64,000 bases of DNA from Thozetella sp. PMI_491 (Eukaryota > Ascomycota > Sordariomycetes > Chaetosphaeriales > Chaetosphaeriaceae), in the NCBI GenBank assembly GCA_021432635.1, contig MU270018.1:317579-381578 (forward strand). Direction: 5' to 3'. Positions 11,385-22,628 of this stretch are shown here, one piece after another. The notes under the pieces were generated by a model. It was not told the origin of the DNA. It was given only the letters and a program-made list of their open reading frames with translations, and made no database searches. Position 1 is the first letter of the stretch. Each line of letters begins with the position of its first letter. The translations under genes were made by a program, and so were the position numbers.

Positions 11385-12758
11385 CTACACCAAGAATGTC
11401 CAGAAGCTTGGATAGACAAACTCCTCTTCAAATATCCTCCGCACTTGCTCAAGAACAAAGCGCTCAACCTTGCCCACATTCTTGAGGCTTTGCTTCCCGC
11501 TCTCTCTTTGCCCTATCTCACTCTCGACCCGGATCTCTTGTAGTAGACCGCCCAGCTTGGCACCGCCAGCGGCGCTTTCCCCGGCGGCATCTCCTCCGAT
11601 AGCCGTGAAGGCATCTTCGGGGCTAAGGAAGCAGAAGTGCACCCGTTTCCTAATGTGGGCAACTACCCCAACCCCGTCAAACGTCAGGCCGGTTATGCTG
11701 AGTCGGACCGGGATCCCGACAAAGCTAGGCATTGGGTAGTCGAGGAGGATCTCGGTGGTTAGCAGCAGCTTGACATCTCCAGAGTACTTTATGCGGAAGA
11801 CGGCCATAATGTCCTCGGCTCGCCGCTCACGGAAGTGCTTCTGCTGGCCGTGCAGCGGGGCTCCCTCCTCGTCGTCGCCCTCCTCAATGGCCGATTCAAC
11901 CAAGATGTGGGTATCTCGCGTAGGGGGCCTGGATGTGCCTGCCGATGTAGGAGCTAGAGTTGACACGCTGTGCTTTTCTCTTAGAGCTGGATGCGGGTGC
12001 CCGATCCCGAGCCCCGAGCTAGAGCCTGGCCCTGGGACCGGAGCGGTAGGGTTGGTAGGCGTGAGAGGGCTGAGGGGGTTGTTAAAGTCGCCTACCGAGA
12101 TGGAGCTCTGCGACGGATTCCTGCTGTGACTTGGCGGATGGCTGTCAACCTGACCCTGAGCCATGGCCTGTAGGTTCGGCATGGATAAACTATGTCCATG
12201 ACCCGGCTCCATAAGATGCTGGGCGCCAGCCACAGCTGCCAGGGGGGTCTGAGTTCCCGACAAGTTGTTGGCGAAGTGCGAGTGAAAGTAGTGGAGATTA
12301 GAGCCGCCTAGAGGCATTCCAGGCGTAGATACGCCGAGGAACGGGCTCCCGAGGTCCTGAAGGTGCAGCGAGTTTCGCAGCCCCCCGACGGTGTTGATAT
12401 GGGGGGGCAAGTGGCCTTCGTTGCTTCTGGCCAGCACAGCCTCCTCGGCTCTCCTGCGCCGGTCGCTGGCCGCCTTCACCTCCTCGGGAACATGGGCATC
12501 GTCACCCGAGCCGTCATCTTCGCTGTCATCGATGTCCGAGTTGTCCTCATAGAAGTCAGGCAGGGGGTCGGTGATGTCCTTGAGCTCGAGTTCCGGCGGG
12601 ATGGACCCGAACTCAAAGTCGTGCACCGTGACGGACTTGATAAAACGCGGCAACGGTACCGACTGGAATTTGGTGTGTATGAAGTCGCGGATCTTGTGAG
12701 CCAAGTCGAGCCCATCGGGACCCGTGGTGAGGGTCTCCCAGTTGAGATCGATTGACAT
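11385..12758 (-). CDS. MDM12: ERMES subunit Mdm12 (ER-mitochondria tether, lipid transfer)
   Basis: Intronless, 457 aa from the Met of [10 protein letters not shown], the family start; an in-frame upstream Met at 12806 gives an unconserved extension. It is an SMP (lipid-binding) domain protein. The conserved start and [24 protein letters not shown] segment come first, then a long Ser/Pro/Gly-rich insertion (about 120-300) usual for filamentous fungi. The SMP part resumes at [16 protein letters not shown] and ends near [10 protein letters not shown]. Mdm12 bridges Mmm1 in the ER and Mdm34 at the mitochondrial outer membrane and moves phospholipids. Confidence 0.94.
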   Translation of the reverse strand: MSIDLNWETLTTGPDGLDLAHKIRDFIHTKFQSVPLPRFIKSVTVHDFEFGSIPPELELKDITDPLPDFYEDNSDIDDSEDDGSGDDAHVPEEVKAASDRRRRAEEAVLARSNEGHLPPHINTVGGLRNSLHLQDLGSPFLGVSTPGMPLGGSNLHYFHSHFANNLSGTQTPLAAVAGAQHLMEPGHGHSLSMPNLQAMAQGQVDSHPPSHSRNPSQSSISVGDFNNPLSPLTPTNPTAPVPGPGSSSGLGIGHPHPALREKHSVSTLAPTSAGTSRPPTRDTHILVESAIEEGDDEEGAPLHGQQKHFRERRAEDIMAVFRIKYSGDVKLLLTTEILLDYPMPSFVGIPVRLSITGLTFDGVGVVAHIRKRVHFCFLSPEDAFTAIGGDAAGESAAGGAKLGGLLQEIRVESEIGQRESGKQSLKNVGKVERFVLEQVRRIFEEEFVYPSFWTFLV

Positions 12759-13520
12759 GGGGTCGGCCCGGGCGCATCTGGTCGCAAGTGGGCTGCTGCG
12801 GTGCAAGGGACGTCTGTACAGTGGTAGAGAAGGCGGGGTTTGGCGGTGAAGTCTACCGGTCTGCCTCTAGTGGACCATACCCTGAAACCCCCCTGGAGTC
12901 CACCACGGTTCTGCATATACGGTGCCCCTACAGCACCTGCGAGTGCTGGGCTAGGAGACTAGGGAAAGGACTGTCTATAAAACCCTAACCCTATCTAGTC
13001 CAATGCCTGGTACAGTAGAAGTGCTACAGGGGCCAACGTTGTGAGCGTCAGGGCAACAACATGATGACTCCATAGGTTTTCGATCGGCAAAGGAAATGAC
13101 GACGGTTGGGCATGCAGATCGGATTAGGAGAAGCAAGAGACAACAATCACACCACCGTATGTACCCCTATGATGTCAACAGAGGCACCGTGGAAGCACGC
13201 TTTCCGACGCATTGCTACAGTACAGCCGCCAGCTGTAGCCCCACTGAGCAACCGGCAGATCACGGGACCCACCTACCCACTCGTTCACCCAGCAACGGCC
13301 GAAAACACAAAAGCAAAGACCCTGCGCGTCCCCTGCAAGGAATACCTCCAAGCAACCTTCAAAGGCACTGCAGCCAGGACGCATTAACGACACCCACCAT
13401 CGATCATGAGGAATTGTTCGTAATTCCTCAAAATCTTTCATCCCCCCCATCAAATATTTTTCTCGACCGCCGACTACCAACCGCCAGACCTACCGTCGGA
13501 GCTGTCCAAAACTTGTAAAC
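12759..13520. promoter_or_regulatory. 762-bp divergent region between MDM12 and the BRCT gene
   Basis: No gene seen. It serves as promoter for both neighbours and contains a telomere-like telobox at 12979-12993. Confidence 0.55.
12979..12993. promoter_or_regulatory. Telobox / interstitial telomere-like repeat
   Basis: The sequence aaaccctaaccctat carries just over two units of CCCTAA, the complement of the TTAGGG telomere repeat of most filamentous fungi. It also contains the AAACCCTAA telobox core. Such elements bind Tbf1/TRF-like Myb factors in fungi and plants. It lies 221 bp upstream of the MDM12 ATG. A regulatory role is inferred. Confidence 0.6.
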
Positions 13521-16500
13521 ATGGAGCCCCAGTCCCCGCCCAAGCGCATGACGAGAGCCCGCGCAGCGGCCAAAACCACCGACTCGTCATCTGCAAAGGC
13601 TCCCACGGCCAAGATCGTGACTGCTGCGGCCAAGGCCAAGACCATTCGCAAAACTACCACTGCTACTACTACCATCACCGCCTCCACCAACACTAAGAGG
13701 AAGACCCGCTCAGACGAGGTGGAGGAAGATATACAAGACGACGAGGACGACTTTGAGCAGCTCCCTGCCGTCGCAACGAAGACGACTAGAGCCACGCGTG
13801 GCCGGGCCAAGAAGCCTGCAGAAGAGCCAGCTGAAGAGGCCGAGGCTCCCGCCCCCCGTCCCCGTGGCAGGCCCCGCAAGATAGTTGAGCCAGCCAAGGA
13901 AGAGCCGCCAAAAACTGCGCGATCAACGAGGACGAAGAAGATTCAGCGAGACGAAGAGAATGAGCCAGAGCCCGAGCCAGTCAGGAAGACGACCCGGGCC
14001 CGTGCTGCCTCGGCGGCGGCGTCGAAGCCCGCCACCAAGACGGGAGTCAAGAAGACCGTCAAATTCGAGGAGCCCGAGAAGGAAAATGTCATCCCCGCAG
14101 CATCAACAAAGACCAAGGCTGCACCGAAGACCACAGAAACCGGAACCGGCATGCGTGCCAAGCCGGTTCGCCGGGCAGCGGCGGCAACGACGACGACGAC
14201 AACGACAGCTAAGACAACGCGGTCTACTAGGACAGCCTCCACCTCCGCGTCGGAGCCCGAGAAGCCTAAGCCACTAAGCCCAAGGAAAATCTCTCAGATG
14301 GAACTTAATGGGGCCGATTCCGAGGACGAGTTGGCCGGCGATGACAGGTTCACCTTGAAGCCTATGATGCGTGGTCCGGTGAAGCCGCCTATCAGTGCCA
14401 TCAAGCCCGTCGGGCTGGCACCGCCGACGAAGGAGGAGGAAAAGCAGGAGGAGGATAGCACAGTCACCAACCCTCCAGACCTGGCCCCAGCTGCCCTGCG
14501 CGCAAGCCCTGCCAGACGGCCACCAGCATCTCCTTGGAAGGATTCCATGAAGTCCCCGGCGAAGCGATTCGAGGGCATGCCGAGCCTCGCGCTCCCTTCC
14601 AAGTCCCAGCAAGGCGACAAGGGAAGTGCCTCTGGAAATGCGAAGGTATCCTTACTGCAGTCCCCGGCAAAGCGGCCCCAATCTCCCATCAAGGGATTGA
14701 CTGCGCCGAGCGCTGGCGGACAGGAGACATCCACCTTCAAGAGATCATTATTTTCTTCGCCAGCTAAGCGTCCTGCCTCACCGGCGAAGCAGATCGCTTC
14801 AACCAAGCAGCCAACGGAGGTTATTCGAATGGCTGAACATCTTGTACCAGCGGCAACTCCTTTGCCTGTACAAGCGGCCCTTGAGGCCCAGGATGAGAAT
14901 GAAGAGGTCGAGCTGTCCGAGGAGCTCCCTAGTGACGACAAGATTCCCGACTCGCCCACCAGGATGAGATTCCCCGGTCGCTTGTCTGCTGTCCTACCGC
15001 GTCACGCAGATCCGGCGTTGAAAGACATCTATCTGCCCCGGCCAGATGCCACCGTGGTCGCCGAGGCTGTTAACTCCGTCGAGCTAGAGATCGAGTATGA
15101 TGATCCCATGGTCTTGGATACCCCATATGCTGCGCAGACTCAACCGACCCGTGAGGAGATAGCGGTTCCGGCATTGACACCCGGATCAGCTGGGCCCCTG
15201 TATGGCTTGCGCGATAAGGACCTTGAGCTATGCCACGGGGATGATTCTGAGTCTGAAGACGAGCTAGCGTCTCCTGAAGGAGCCCTCGCGTCATACAACC
15301 AAAGTATGCCCGCTACGCCTTGCCCCGCCGGGACCTCGCGCACGCCGAAGAGTCAGCTCATGGGTGATCAGACCTGCGCTTCCGGGCGGAGTACTGCCAA
15401 GAGGGCTCGCATGGATGACAAGTACGGCTTCACGCCGCTCGCTAACGCGTTGAGCGGGTGGAGTGCCGGCCCCAGTCCCTTGAAGACTGGCATCAACACC
15501 AAGTCTCTCGAGCCAGAGAAGAGCGAGGACTTGATTCGCATGGAAGACACCGAATCTCAGGTTCCTGGCTCGCCTATGGGGAGCACTTTCTTCGACGAGG
15601 CCATGTCTGCCCGTCCTGTCGAGTCTGCCGTGGCGCAGGAGACTTCTCTCGACGACAACATGGGCGTTCTGGAGCCCGAATTTAGCGATGTTTCCATCAC
15701 GGAAGAGGACATGGCGTTGGCTGCCGAAGCCCACGAGATGTCACTGATGGAACCGCCGCACATGGATGAGCTGGTCAACCAGAGCGCTGAGGACGCACTC
15801 TCGGAGGCAAGCCAGGAGTACGGAGATGAAAACGCCATTCCCATCGATCCTGCTCTCCGGGACCCCGATGTTCCTCCCGTCACGCCCAAGCGCATAATCC
15901 ACAAGGAATTTCACACAGTTTCCAAGGTACCCCTCAAGCCCGCAGACGAGCCTACTCCACGGCCCAAGATCAAGAAGCGCAGCCACAGCATCTCGCGCCT
16001 TCCTGTCCAGCGGCCTACCCACGGCCTCACCCGCAACGCCACCGTCATCTCGTACTCGCCCATGAAGCGTCGGGACGAGCAGGCAATGGAAGCGCCCCAA
16101 GGCGAGGAGAGAGCAGAGTCAGCGCCTCCGGTTACTCCCGCGAAGTCGGAAGCGAGCTGGTCGACAATGGGAACGCCCGCCCGCACCCCTAGGAGCGATG
16201 TCAACCCTGCGCTCCTGAGGGGCGCTGTGGTCTTCGTCGACGTGCACACGAGCGAGGGAGCAGATGCCAGCAGCATCTTCGTTGAGCTGCTGACCCAGAT
16301 GGGCGCCCGCTGCGTCAAGAGCTGGCCATGGAGCCCGACCAGCCCGCCTGGCAAGGACGGTGCTGCTTCCCGGGTTGGCATCACGCACGTCGTTTACAAG
16401 GATGGCGGCAAGCGCACGCTTGAGAAAGTTCGCGAGAGCGGCGGCGTCGTCCAGTGTGTTGGCGTCAGCTGGGTGCTAGAGTAAGTCTACTGTCTACCTG

Positions 16501-17147
16501 GAGATGAGAATATCTACGCTAACCCCGATACCAGCTGCGAGCGTGAGAACCAGTGGCTCGACGAGGCGCCGTACTACATTGACACCAGCCTGGTCCCCCG
16601 GGGTGGTGCCCGCCGTCGGAAGAGTATGGAGCCAAAGGCGCTATCTAATATGAATGGCATGCTAGTGGAGACTCCGTCCCGTGCCAGCAGCGGCGCCAGC
16701 GCACGGGAGTGCCAGAGCGCCCCCAGCACTCCTGTGAACCGTCGCCGCGAGAGCGGGCTCTGGATGCGGACGCCCGAGGAGGACAGCGAAGTCGAGGATG
16801 ACGACGACTATGATGGTCTGCAGCACGACAAGTCCGAGTGGGACGACGCGCTGCTCACCCCCGTGCCCAAGACTCCGGCTCCCGAGGCCATCGCGCGCTT
16901 CGCGGCTAACGTCACCCCGGCCACACCGTCGACAGACAGCGTCGACGACGACGCGTTGGCCGGCGAGAAGGAGAACATGATGGCACGCACCTGCCCGCCC
17001 AAGACGAGCAACTTTCAGGATCTTGGCCAGGGCATTCTGGCGCACGAGAAGGACCAAGGCGTGCTCATGCGGTTGATGGCGGCACGTAGGAAGAGCCTGC
17101 AGTTCGCGCCAAAGATCGGAAGTCCCCTATCGAAGGCCTGGAACTGA
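13521..17147 (+). CDS. Large disordered protein with one microcephalin-like BRCT domain
   Basis: Exons 13521-16480 and 16535-17147 (1190 aa). The 54-bp intron has donor GTAAGT and branch CTAAC and splits the codon in WVLDCEREN. Residues 1-300 are basic, Thr/Ala/Lys-rich and have AT-hook-like PRGRPRK. Residues about 300-440 carry four SPAKR/SPARR units with following SPxK, the CDK consensus. A KEN box with Pro at +3 is at 187-191 and a second KEN at 1132-1134; both are APC/C degrons in other proteins. Two acidic SEDELA patches follow. The BRCT (about 895-1005) reads GAVVFVDVHTS..MGARCVKSW..ITHVVYKDG..WVLDC, closest to the first BRCT of microcephalin/MCPH1. A cell-cycle or chromosome role is likely; no ortholog is named with certainty. 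Confidence 0.8.
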
Positions 17148-17814
17148 GGAACGCGAGAGGATGGGGGGCTGCGCTTTCTTGTCAATTTCGGCTCTTGTCG
17201 GAGCACCCGTACAGTATACTACTTGAAGCACTGGCGGTGATGATATTTTTGTAGTCAATCGTTTAATTAGGGGCGCGGATGGCCATGGCGTGCTTGGGTG
17301 TGGTTTGGCGTTTGGTATTATTGGAGGGAGCTCGGGAAGGGGTTTGGGACTGCTGTTGCCTGTTTGATTTTCGCTAGCTGTCGCGCATTATCATGGATAA
17401 CTGGATTGCGATTCAAACTGTGTCTCTTCGACTGCAGCTTTCATCTGTGGCTCTGCTCTGTTCTGCTGTCCCACTCCTGTCGTTTTCTGGTGTTGAGGAG
17501 GCCGATATGAGACCGCGCAGGTAGCGCCTGCCCCCTAGTCTGTTTGCTAGCCTAGGATTGGCGGGGATGTGCTCCATCGACGCGCGGCATACATAGAAGC
17601 CAAGGCATTGCACCACCACCACGAGAACACAGCGCTATTATACTGATAGGCCTTATCTACCGTACCCCGTGAAACTGTCGTCATGGATAAGAAGCACGAG
17701 CTCCATGTCTGACTTCGATCCGTACCTCTCATCGCAGGTTCTTTGAGGGGCCATCCAGCCCTCACCGCACCCATACTTCTTGGACGAGCTGATCCGATCC
17801 TTCACGGTTCTGAA
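17148..17814. other. 667-bp intergenic region
   Basis: Contains the 3' end of the BRCT gene and the promoter of the secreted protein gene. The open frame continues upstream of 17815 to 17743 without looking coding. Nothing else seen. Confidence 0.5.
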
Positions 17815-19929
17815 ATGGGCTGGAGCTTTCTCCAGTGGCTGGCTCTCGTGCTGTGGGCTGATCTTCCGGCCGTCCAGGCAGCGCATCCTCTTCAGCAAAC
17901 CCTCCGGCTCACCAACCCGGGCCATCAGGCTCTCGTCGAGAGGCCCAGACAACACCTCAACTTTAGCTCATCAGCACCCCACCTATTCGCTTCAACCGCC
18001 ACTCTCCTCCAGCAATGGGCCAACACCGTGTTCCCCAACGGGCACAACCTAGCCGCCGTACAGATACCACCGCTAACGCTATTCTTCCACGGCCGCCTCG
18101 ATGCAGAGACGCCGCCATCCCCTGAGTGGCTCGCATTCGACCAGGAAATGTCTTGGGGCATCATGGGTGGTACTCGTTCCTCGTTTCTACTCACCTACCA
18201 AACCACGCGCCCGGTAAAGGCTCTCTACTTCGACGGCGAGAGCGCTACCCTCATGGGCTTAGGCCAACTCGACACCCAGATGCTGCAATTGTGGGGCAAC
18301 GTGTCTGGCCCGGAGAGCCCAGTTTTCAGGGGGCTGTGGCCTGAGTACGAGCGTGCGCGAGGCCTGTGTGACTGGTTGGCTGAATCCAAGCTACGCGGTC
18401 CTGGGTGGGGATTCGAAGGCGTGGTCCGGATGAACGCCGGCTTCGAGATGATCTGGTGTGACTTCAACAGCCCCAGCTTGAGGCTATTAACTCACTTGAA
18501 CGTTACGGCCCCTCAGTTACCAAGTGAGGATGGCGAAAGTGGAAATCGAGGGTTGGATAGCGACGATAACGCGGACACCGACATGCTCCAGAAGAGATCC
18601 CCCGTCGAGTCCTACTACAGTTTACCGCCGGTGCCAACAAGAACCGATCGCGCCGCCGATCCATCCCAGCCCCCTTCACCCCCAAACTGGCGTAGGGACC
18701 GCAACCTAGAGCCGTTCCTGGAATCTCAGACCTGGGGCTGGTTCGACAGTGCGACGTGGCACTATGGGTCGTCGAGGAATGGGCCGGGCCTCGGCGAGAC
18801 CCGTGCCCGGGTGTTGTCCTGCGGCGTCTTGAGCTACTACTCGCCTCAGTTCGCAAACCAGACCTTGAACCGTGCCATTGCCGAGCGTGCGTCGCTCAAT
18901 CTCACCAGTGACGGCCTTTGGAAAGGCGAAGGTAGAGATGGGAACAGGACTATGGCCCTCAGGCAGCTAGCACGTCGGCGGCGGTATCATCACCTCGGCG
19001 AAGTGACCCCCGAAGAGGCAGTTGTAATGAGGGAGAACTCGGAGCGAGCCCTTCGTACGCTCCTCGAGCCGTATAACGACTGCAGCGGTGCGGACTGGAC
19101 GCAGATAAGCACTGAACTTATCCAGAGAACGACTCTCCAGATGAAGATGCTCGAGAGCAGGTTCCTATCTTTTCCTGGAGACGAGCAAAACACGACGGCT
19201 CTGCGAAACTGGCTTTTTGATTTGAGGTCTCAGAGTCACCTATCTCTGGTGACGTATCTTGAGTACCCTGCGCGAGTAGAGCTCACGACCTGGTCCATCG
19301 GCGGCAAAGTGTTTAACGAGACATTCGCTCGGTGCAGGTACAGATACACGAGGCTCCTTGTGCCGGAAGAGAATGCTCGCCTGGCTCTAGAGGAAGAGGA
19401 TTTGAAGTGGGCAGTGGAGGAGATCCAAAAGGCAATCTGCTCCACCCTGGTAACAGTTGGATTCGGGATCGAGGCGACATGGCACCAGTTGTTTGGAAAG
19501 GCACCCTCGCAGAACAGCAACCATGATCGAGGCAGCAGCGAACACGACCTGTCCAAAGTGAAGACTCGCGTCAGCACCTGGAGCGATGCTGTTTCAGAGC
19601 TGACTGCGTGGCTAGGCTGGGAGAGCGAGCTCATCGGATGCGATCGGGTATGCGCTTGGGACGAGCGCTGCTATATCCCCATGTGGCCTCTGCTAGCGCG
19701 GCCCAACTTTGGGCGCCGGCCGCCAGGGAACGGCACCGGCCCCCCATGGCGGAGACCAGGAGAGAGATATCCGCCCTACTACAGGCCTCCTGGATTCCGT
19801 CCAAACGGAACATCCCCCGGAGGGCCAGGGCCTGGGATGCCGGGGCGTGGCCCTGCATGGATGGGAGACGAGACTGATTTATGGGAACCCAGGTGCGTAA
19901 AGGTAGATTACATCACGGGAGGACGTTGA
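17815..19929 (+). CDS. Uncharacterised secreted protein (Pezizomycotina-type hypothetical)
   Basis: Intronless, 704 aa from the Met at 17815; an in-frame Met at 17743 would precede the hydrophobic start and spoil it. Residues 1-22 are a clear signal peptide (MGWSFLQWLALVLW..AVQA). Several N-glycosylation sites (NFSS, NVSG, NVTA, NLTS, NETF) and scattered cysteines support secretion. The globular part shows conserved-looking Trp-rich segments (WGWFDSATWHYGSSRNGPG, GADWTQISTELIQ). The C-terminus after about 630 is Pro/Gly/Arg-rich, with no membrane anchor. The wording resembles a widespread fungal hypothetical family without known function, so I give none. It converges on HYPK, 288 bp between stops. 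Confidence 0.75.
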   Translation: MGWSFLQWLALVLWADLPAVQAAHPLQQTLRLTNPGHQALVERPRQHLNFSSSAPHLFASTATLLQQWANTVFPNGHNLAAVQIPPLTLFFHGRLDAETPPSPEWLAFDQEMSWGIMGGTRSSFLLTYQTTRPVKALYFDGESATLMGLGQLDTQMLQLWGNVSGPESPVFRGLWPEYERARGLCDWLAESKLRGPGWGFEGVVRMNAGFEMIWCDFNSPSLRLLTHLNVTAPQLPSEDGESGNRGLDSDDNADTDMLQKRSPVESYYSLPPVPTRTDRAADPSQPPSPPNWRRDRNLEPFLESQTWGWFDSATWHYGSSRNGPGLGETRARVLSCGVLSYYSPQFANQTLNRAIAERASLNLTSDGLWKGEGRDGNRTMALRQLARRRRYHHLGEVTPEEAVVMRENSERALRTLLEPYNDCSGADWTQISTELIQRTTLQMKMLESRFLSFPGDEQNTTALRNWLFDLRSQSHLSLVTYLEYPARVELTTWSIGGKVFNETFARCRYRYTRLLVPEENARLALEEEDLKWAVEEIQKAICSTLVTVGFGIEATWHQLFGKAPSQNSNHDRGSSEHDLSKVKTRVSTWSDAVSELTAWLGWESELIGCDRVCAWDERCYIPMWPLLARPNFGRRPPGNGTGPPWRRPGERYPPYYRPPGFRPNGTSPGGPGPGMPGRGPAWMGDETDLWEPRCVKVDYITGGR

Positions 19930-20217
19930 AACTATTTTTTTATATCACATAGCCGGATACAATCCGATAGAGTCTGATACCCACCCCTTGAGTTCTTGGA
20001 TCAGCGGTTGATACAAATGGTGGGCACGCGGTAGAGTACATAGCCTCCAAATACACCACACCCTTGGCTACGGGAGTCGGTTCCGTAACTGCATCGCCTC
20101 GTTCATGGTTGATTGGCTCAATACCAAGCGCGGGACCTTCCTGACGGGCTAAGGTGAGCCCTCAAAGGGTCCATGTAGCCATTACTGTGATGTGTGCCCT
20201 GTGTTGACACCTCCGCC

Positions 20218-20664
20218 TCACGGGACCGCGATATAGGCCCGCAGAGCTTTGACCGCATCGCCGTCATGAGCCTTTAGAAGATCCGTTGCCTTAGCCTTGG
20301 TGAGCTCCAGCTCGTCGACCTGTGGGAAGCAGTGCGTCAATGATTCGGCTCTCCAAGCTTTAAGCTGGAAGAGGAGTCTCCATCAACATACCAGCAGGGC
20401 CACATCGGCCGCGTCGACCTTGACCTTCTTGACTTCCTTCTTTTCGGCTGCCTTCTTGTCTCCACCTAGGGTATTCATAGCCCGGCTGACAGCTTCCTGA
20501 TCGACACCGCGTGATGCGGTCTCGTCCTCGCGGTGAGCGTCGAGCTTGGAAAGCGCCGCAGCGGCCTTGCGGTCCTCGGCGGACTTGGCCTTCGTCTCGA
20601 TCTCGTCTTCGACATCGCCGCCGGTCGCGCCCTCAACGACGTTGGGGGGTTGTTTCTCCGCCAT
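20218..20664 (-). CDS. HYPK: HYPK-like NatA-associated UBA protein
   Basis: Exons (transcript order) 20664-20392 and 20319-20218 (124 aa); the 72-bp intron has donor GTATGT and acceptor CCACAG. It joins as ADVALL|VDELELTKAKATDLL. The N-terminal half is Lys/Glu/Ala-rich and helical. The C-terminal 45 residues form a NAC-type UBA domain (LTKAKATDLLKAHDGDAVKALRAYI), the hallmark of huntingtin-interacting protein K. In other eukaryotes, including filamentous fungi, HYPK binds the ribosome-associated N-terminal acetyltransferase NatA and tunes it. An in-frame Met at 20751 exists, but MAEKQPP in good context is the likely start. Confidence 0.88.
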
Positions 20665-21129
20665 GGTGTGTGGGTGTGTTACTGCCGCTGATGTTGCTCG
20701 CGGGGGCCGGAGGTTGTACGGTGTGGGCGTTGGTGGGGTTTCTTTCTTCACTCAAAGTCGCTGCTGATGGTGGGGCGGGGTTACAGGAGAGGTGCTCCTA
20801 CCCAAAACCCAAATGGCTCAGCGAGCTAAAGCAGTGCTCACTGGAGGTTCTAATTGGCCAATTGTGGTCAAGTTTCTTTCTTTTTAGACACCCTTCCTTC
20901 GTTGAGTCACCAAATCGAGAGTGAGAACAAGTTGGCCTTTGTACTGTTGATTTGAGCCGGCCCTTGCCTTCACCTTGCGCCCTCTGCTCGAGAGCTTGCT
21001 CTACGACGTTTTTTGTATAGGGGTCCTAACTAGCCTTCCACGCCTCTTTCCCTTGCGTCCTCGCTTCCCCGTTCCACAGCCGTTATTCTCGCCTCTAGCT
21101 CGAGTACCGCCAGCTAAGGGAAGCCCACA
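20665..21129. promoter_or_regulatory. 465-bp divergent promoter between HYPK and DAHP synthase
   Basis: Serves both genes. It contains a TGAGTCA element at 20903-20909 and a pyrimidine-rich leader before the DAHP synthase ATG. Confidence 0.55.
20903..20909. promoter_or_regulatory. CPC1/GCN4-type element TGAGTCA
   Basis: A perfect palindromic bZIP site 221 bp upstream of the DAHP synthase ATG. CPC1 (Neurospora) and Gcn4 (yeast) induce amino-acid genes, including aromatic ones, through this heptamer. The same heptamer occurs elsewhere in the window by chance, so position and target gene carry the argument. Confidence 0.5.
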
Positions 21130-22628
21130 ATGAACGGAGCCCCAGCCGCCAGCGGCGAGTGGACGCCCGAGTCGTGGAGGTCGCGGCCCCGGAAGCAAGC
21201 ACCAGACTATCCCGACCCCACCGCCCTCACAAAATCCCTGGACGAGCTCCAGCGCCTGCCTCCGCTTGTGCTCCCCAAGGAGATCCTCCAGCTCAAGAAG
21301 CACCTGCGTGACGTTGCCAACGGCGATGCCTTTCTCCTCCAGGGCGGAGACTGTGCTGAGCTGTTTGACTACTGCGAGCAGAATGCCATTGAGTCCAAGA
21401 TCAAGCTCCTCCTCCAGATGAGTCTGGTCCTCATCTGGGGTGCCAACAAGCGCGTGGTCCGAATCGGCCGCATGGCTGGTCAGTACGCCAAACCGCGCTC
21501 CAGCCCAACCGAGAAGATCGACGGCAAGGAAGTCCAGTCGTTCAAGGGCGACATTTTGAACGGCTACCAGCTGGACCAGAGAGACCTGGACCCAGGCCGG
21601 CTGCTTAGGTGCCTACTCGCCCCCCCCCCCCCGCGGACTAGTCTGTTAATGATCCCAAACGTGGCTAACTCTGCGTTAGAGCCTATCATCACTCGGCTGC
21701 CACCTTGAACTATATCAGGGCAGCTATCTCATCAGGCATTGCTGACTTGCACCGGCCGTTGGACTGGGGGCTCGGCCATGTTCGGGACCCCGCCCTCAAA
21801 GCCAAGTACTCACAGGCCGTCAAGTTCCTGCAGGACATGATCCGCTTCATGCACACCATTGGCGCCGACAGGAGTGACAAGCTTGACACGGTGGACCTGT
21901 TCACCAGCCACGAAGGCCTGCTCCTGGAGTACGAGCAGTCCCTGACCCGGCTCATGGAGGTCCCGGAGCAGCACCGGCCACCGGCCGGCAGTGGGGAGCC
22001 TGCCGCAACCCAAGGCAAGCAGTATTACGACACGTCAGCGCATTTCATCTGGATCGGCGACCGTACGCGCCAGATTGACCACGCTCATGTCGAGTTCTTC
22101 CGCGGTATCGCGAACCCCATCGGTGTCAAGGTGGGCCCCACGACGCCCGTGGCGGACTTGCTAGAGCTGCTGCGGACGCTCAACCCGCAGCGCGAGCAGG
22201 GAAAGATCACGCTTATCACACGGTACGGCGCCGACAAGGTCGAGGCCCTGTTGCCGCAGCACATCCGCGCGGTCGAGGACAGCGAATACCGGCGTACCGT
22301 GGTGTGGCAGTGCGATCCCATGCACGGTAACACGCGTAGCACGTCCGGTGGCATCAAGACTCGGGCCTTTGGCGACATTCTTTCTGAGATGCGCTCTGCC
22401 CTACGCATCCACAAAGAGCAAGGAAGCTACCTAGGAGGCGTGCATCTAGAGCTGACGGGCGATGCGGTAACCGAGTGCCTGGGAGGCAGCGAGGGCCTGG
22501 ACGAAGACGATTTGTCCACCAACTACACCACTTTCTGTGACCCTCGCCTGAATGAGAAGCAAGCCTTGGAAATGGCCTTCTTGATTGCAGATCACTACCG
22601 CAACGAAAGGAGCGATGCATCTGTGTAG
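21130..22628 (+). CDS. aro-8: Class II (plant-type) 3-deoxy-D-arabino-heptulosonate 7-phosphate synthase
   Basis: Exons 21130-21608 and 21680-22628 (475 aa). The 71-bp intron splits the Arg codon before AYHHSAATLNYI and contains a 13-C run. It catalyses phosphoenolpyruvate + erythrose 4-phosphate to DAHP, the first shikimate-pathway step. Class II blocks appear in order: LLQGGDCAELFDYC (metal-binding Cys), RIGRMAGQYAKPRSSPTE, SSGIADLHRPLDW, TSHEGLLLEYEQ, GDRTRQIDHAHVEFF, WQCDPMHGNT, GGVHLELTGD (metal Glu). Length is typical. The symbol follows the tryptophan-sensitive type II enzyme of Neurospora as I recall it. The CPC1 site upstream fits cross-pathway control. Confidence 0.94.
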
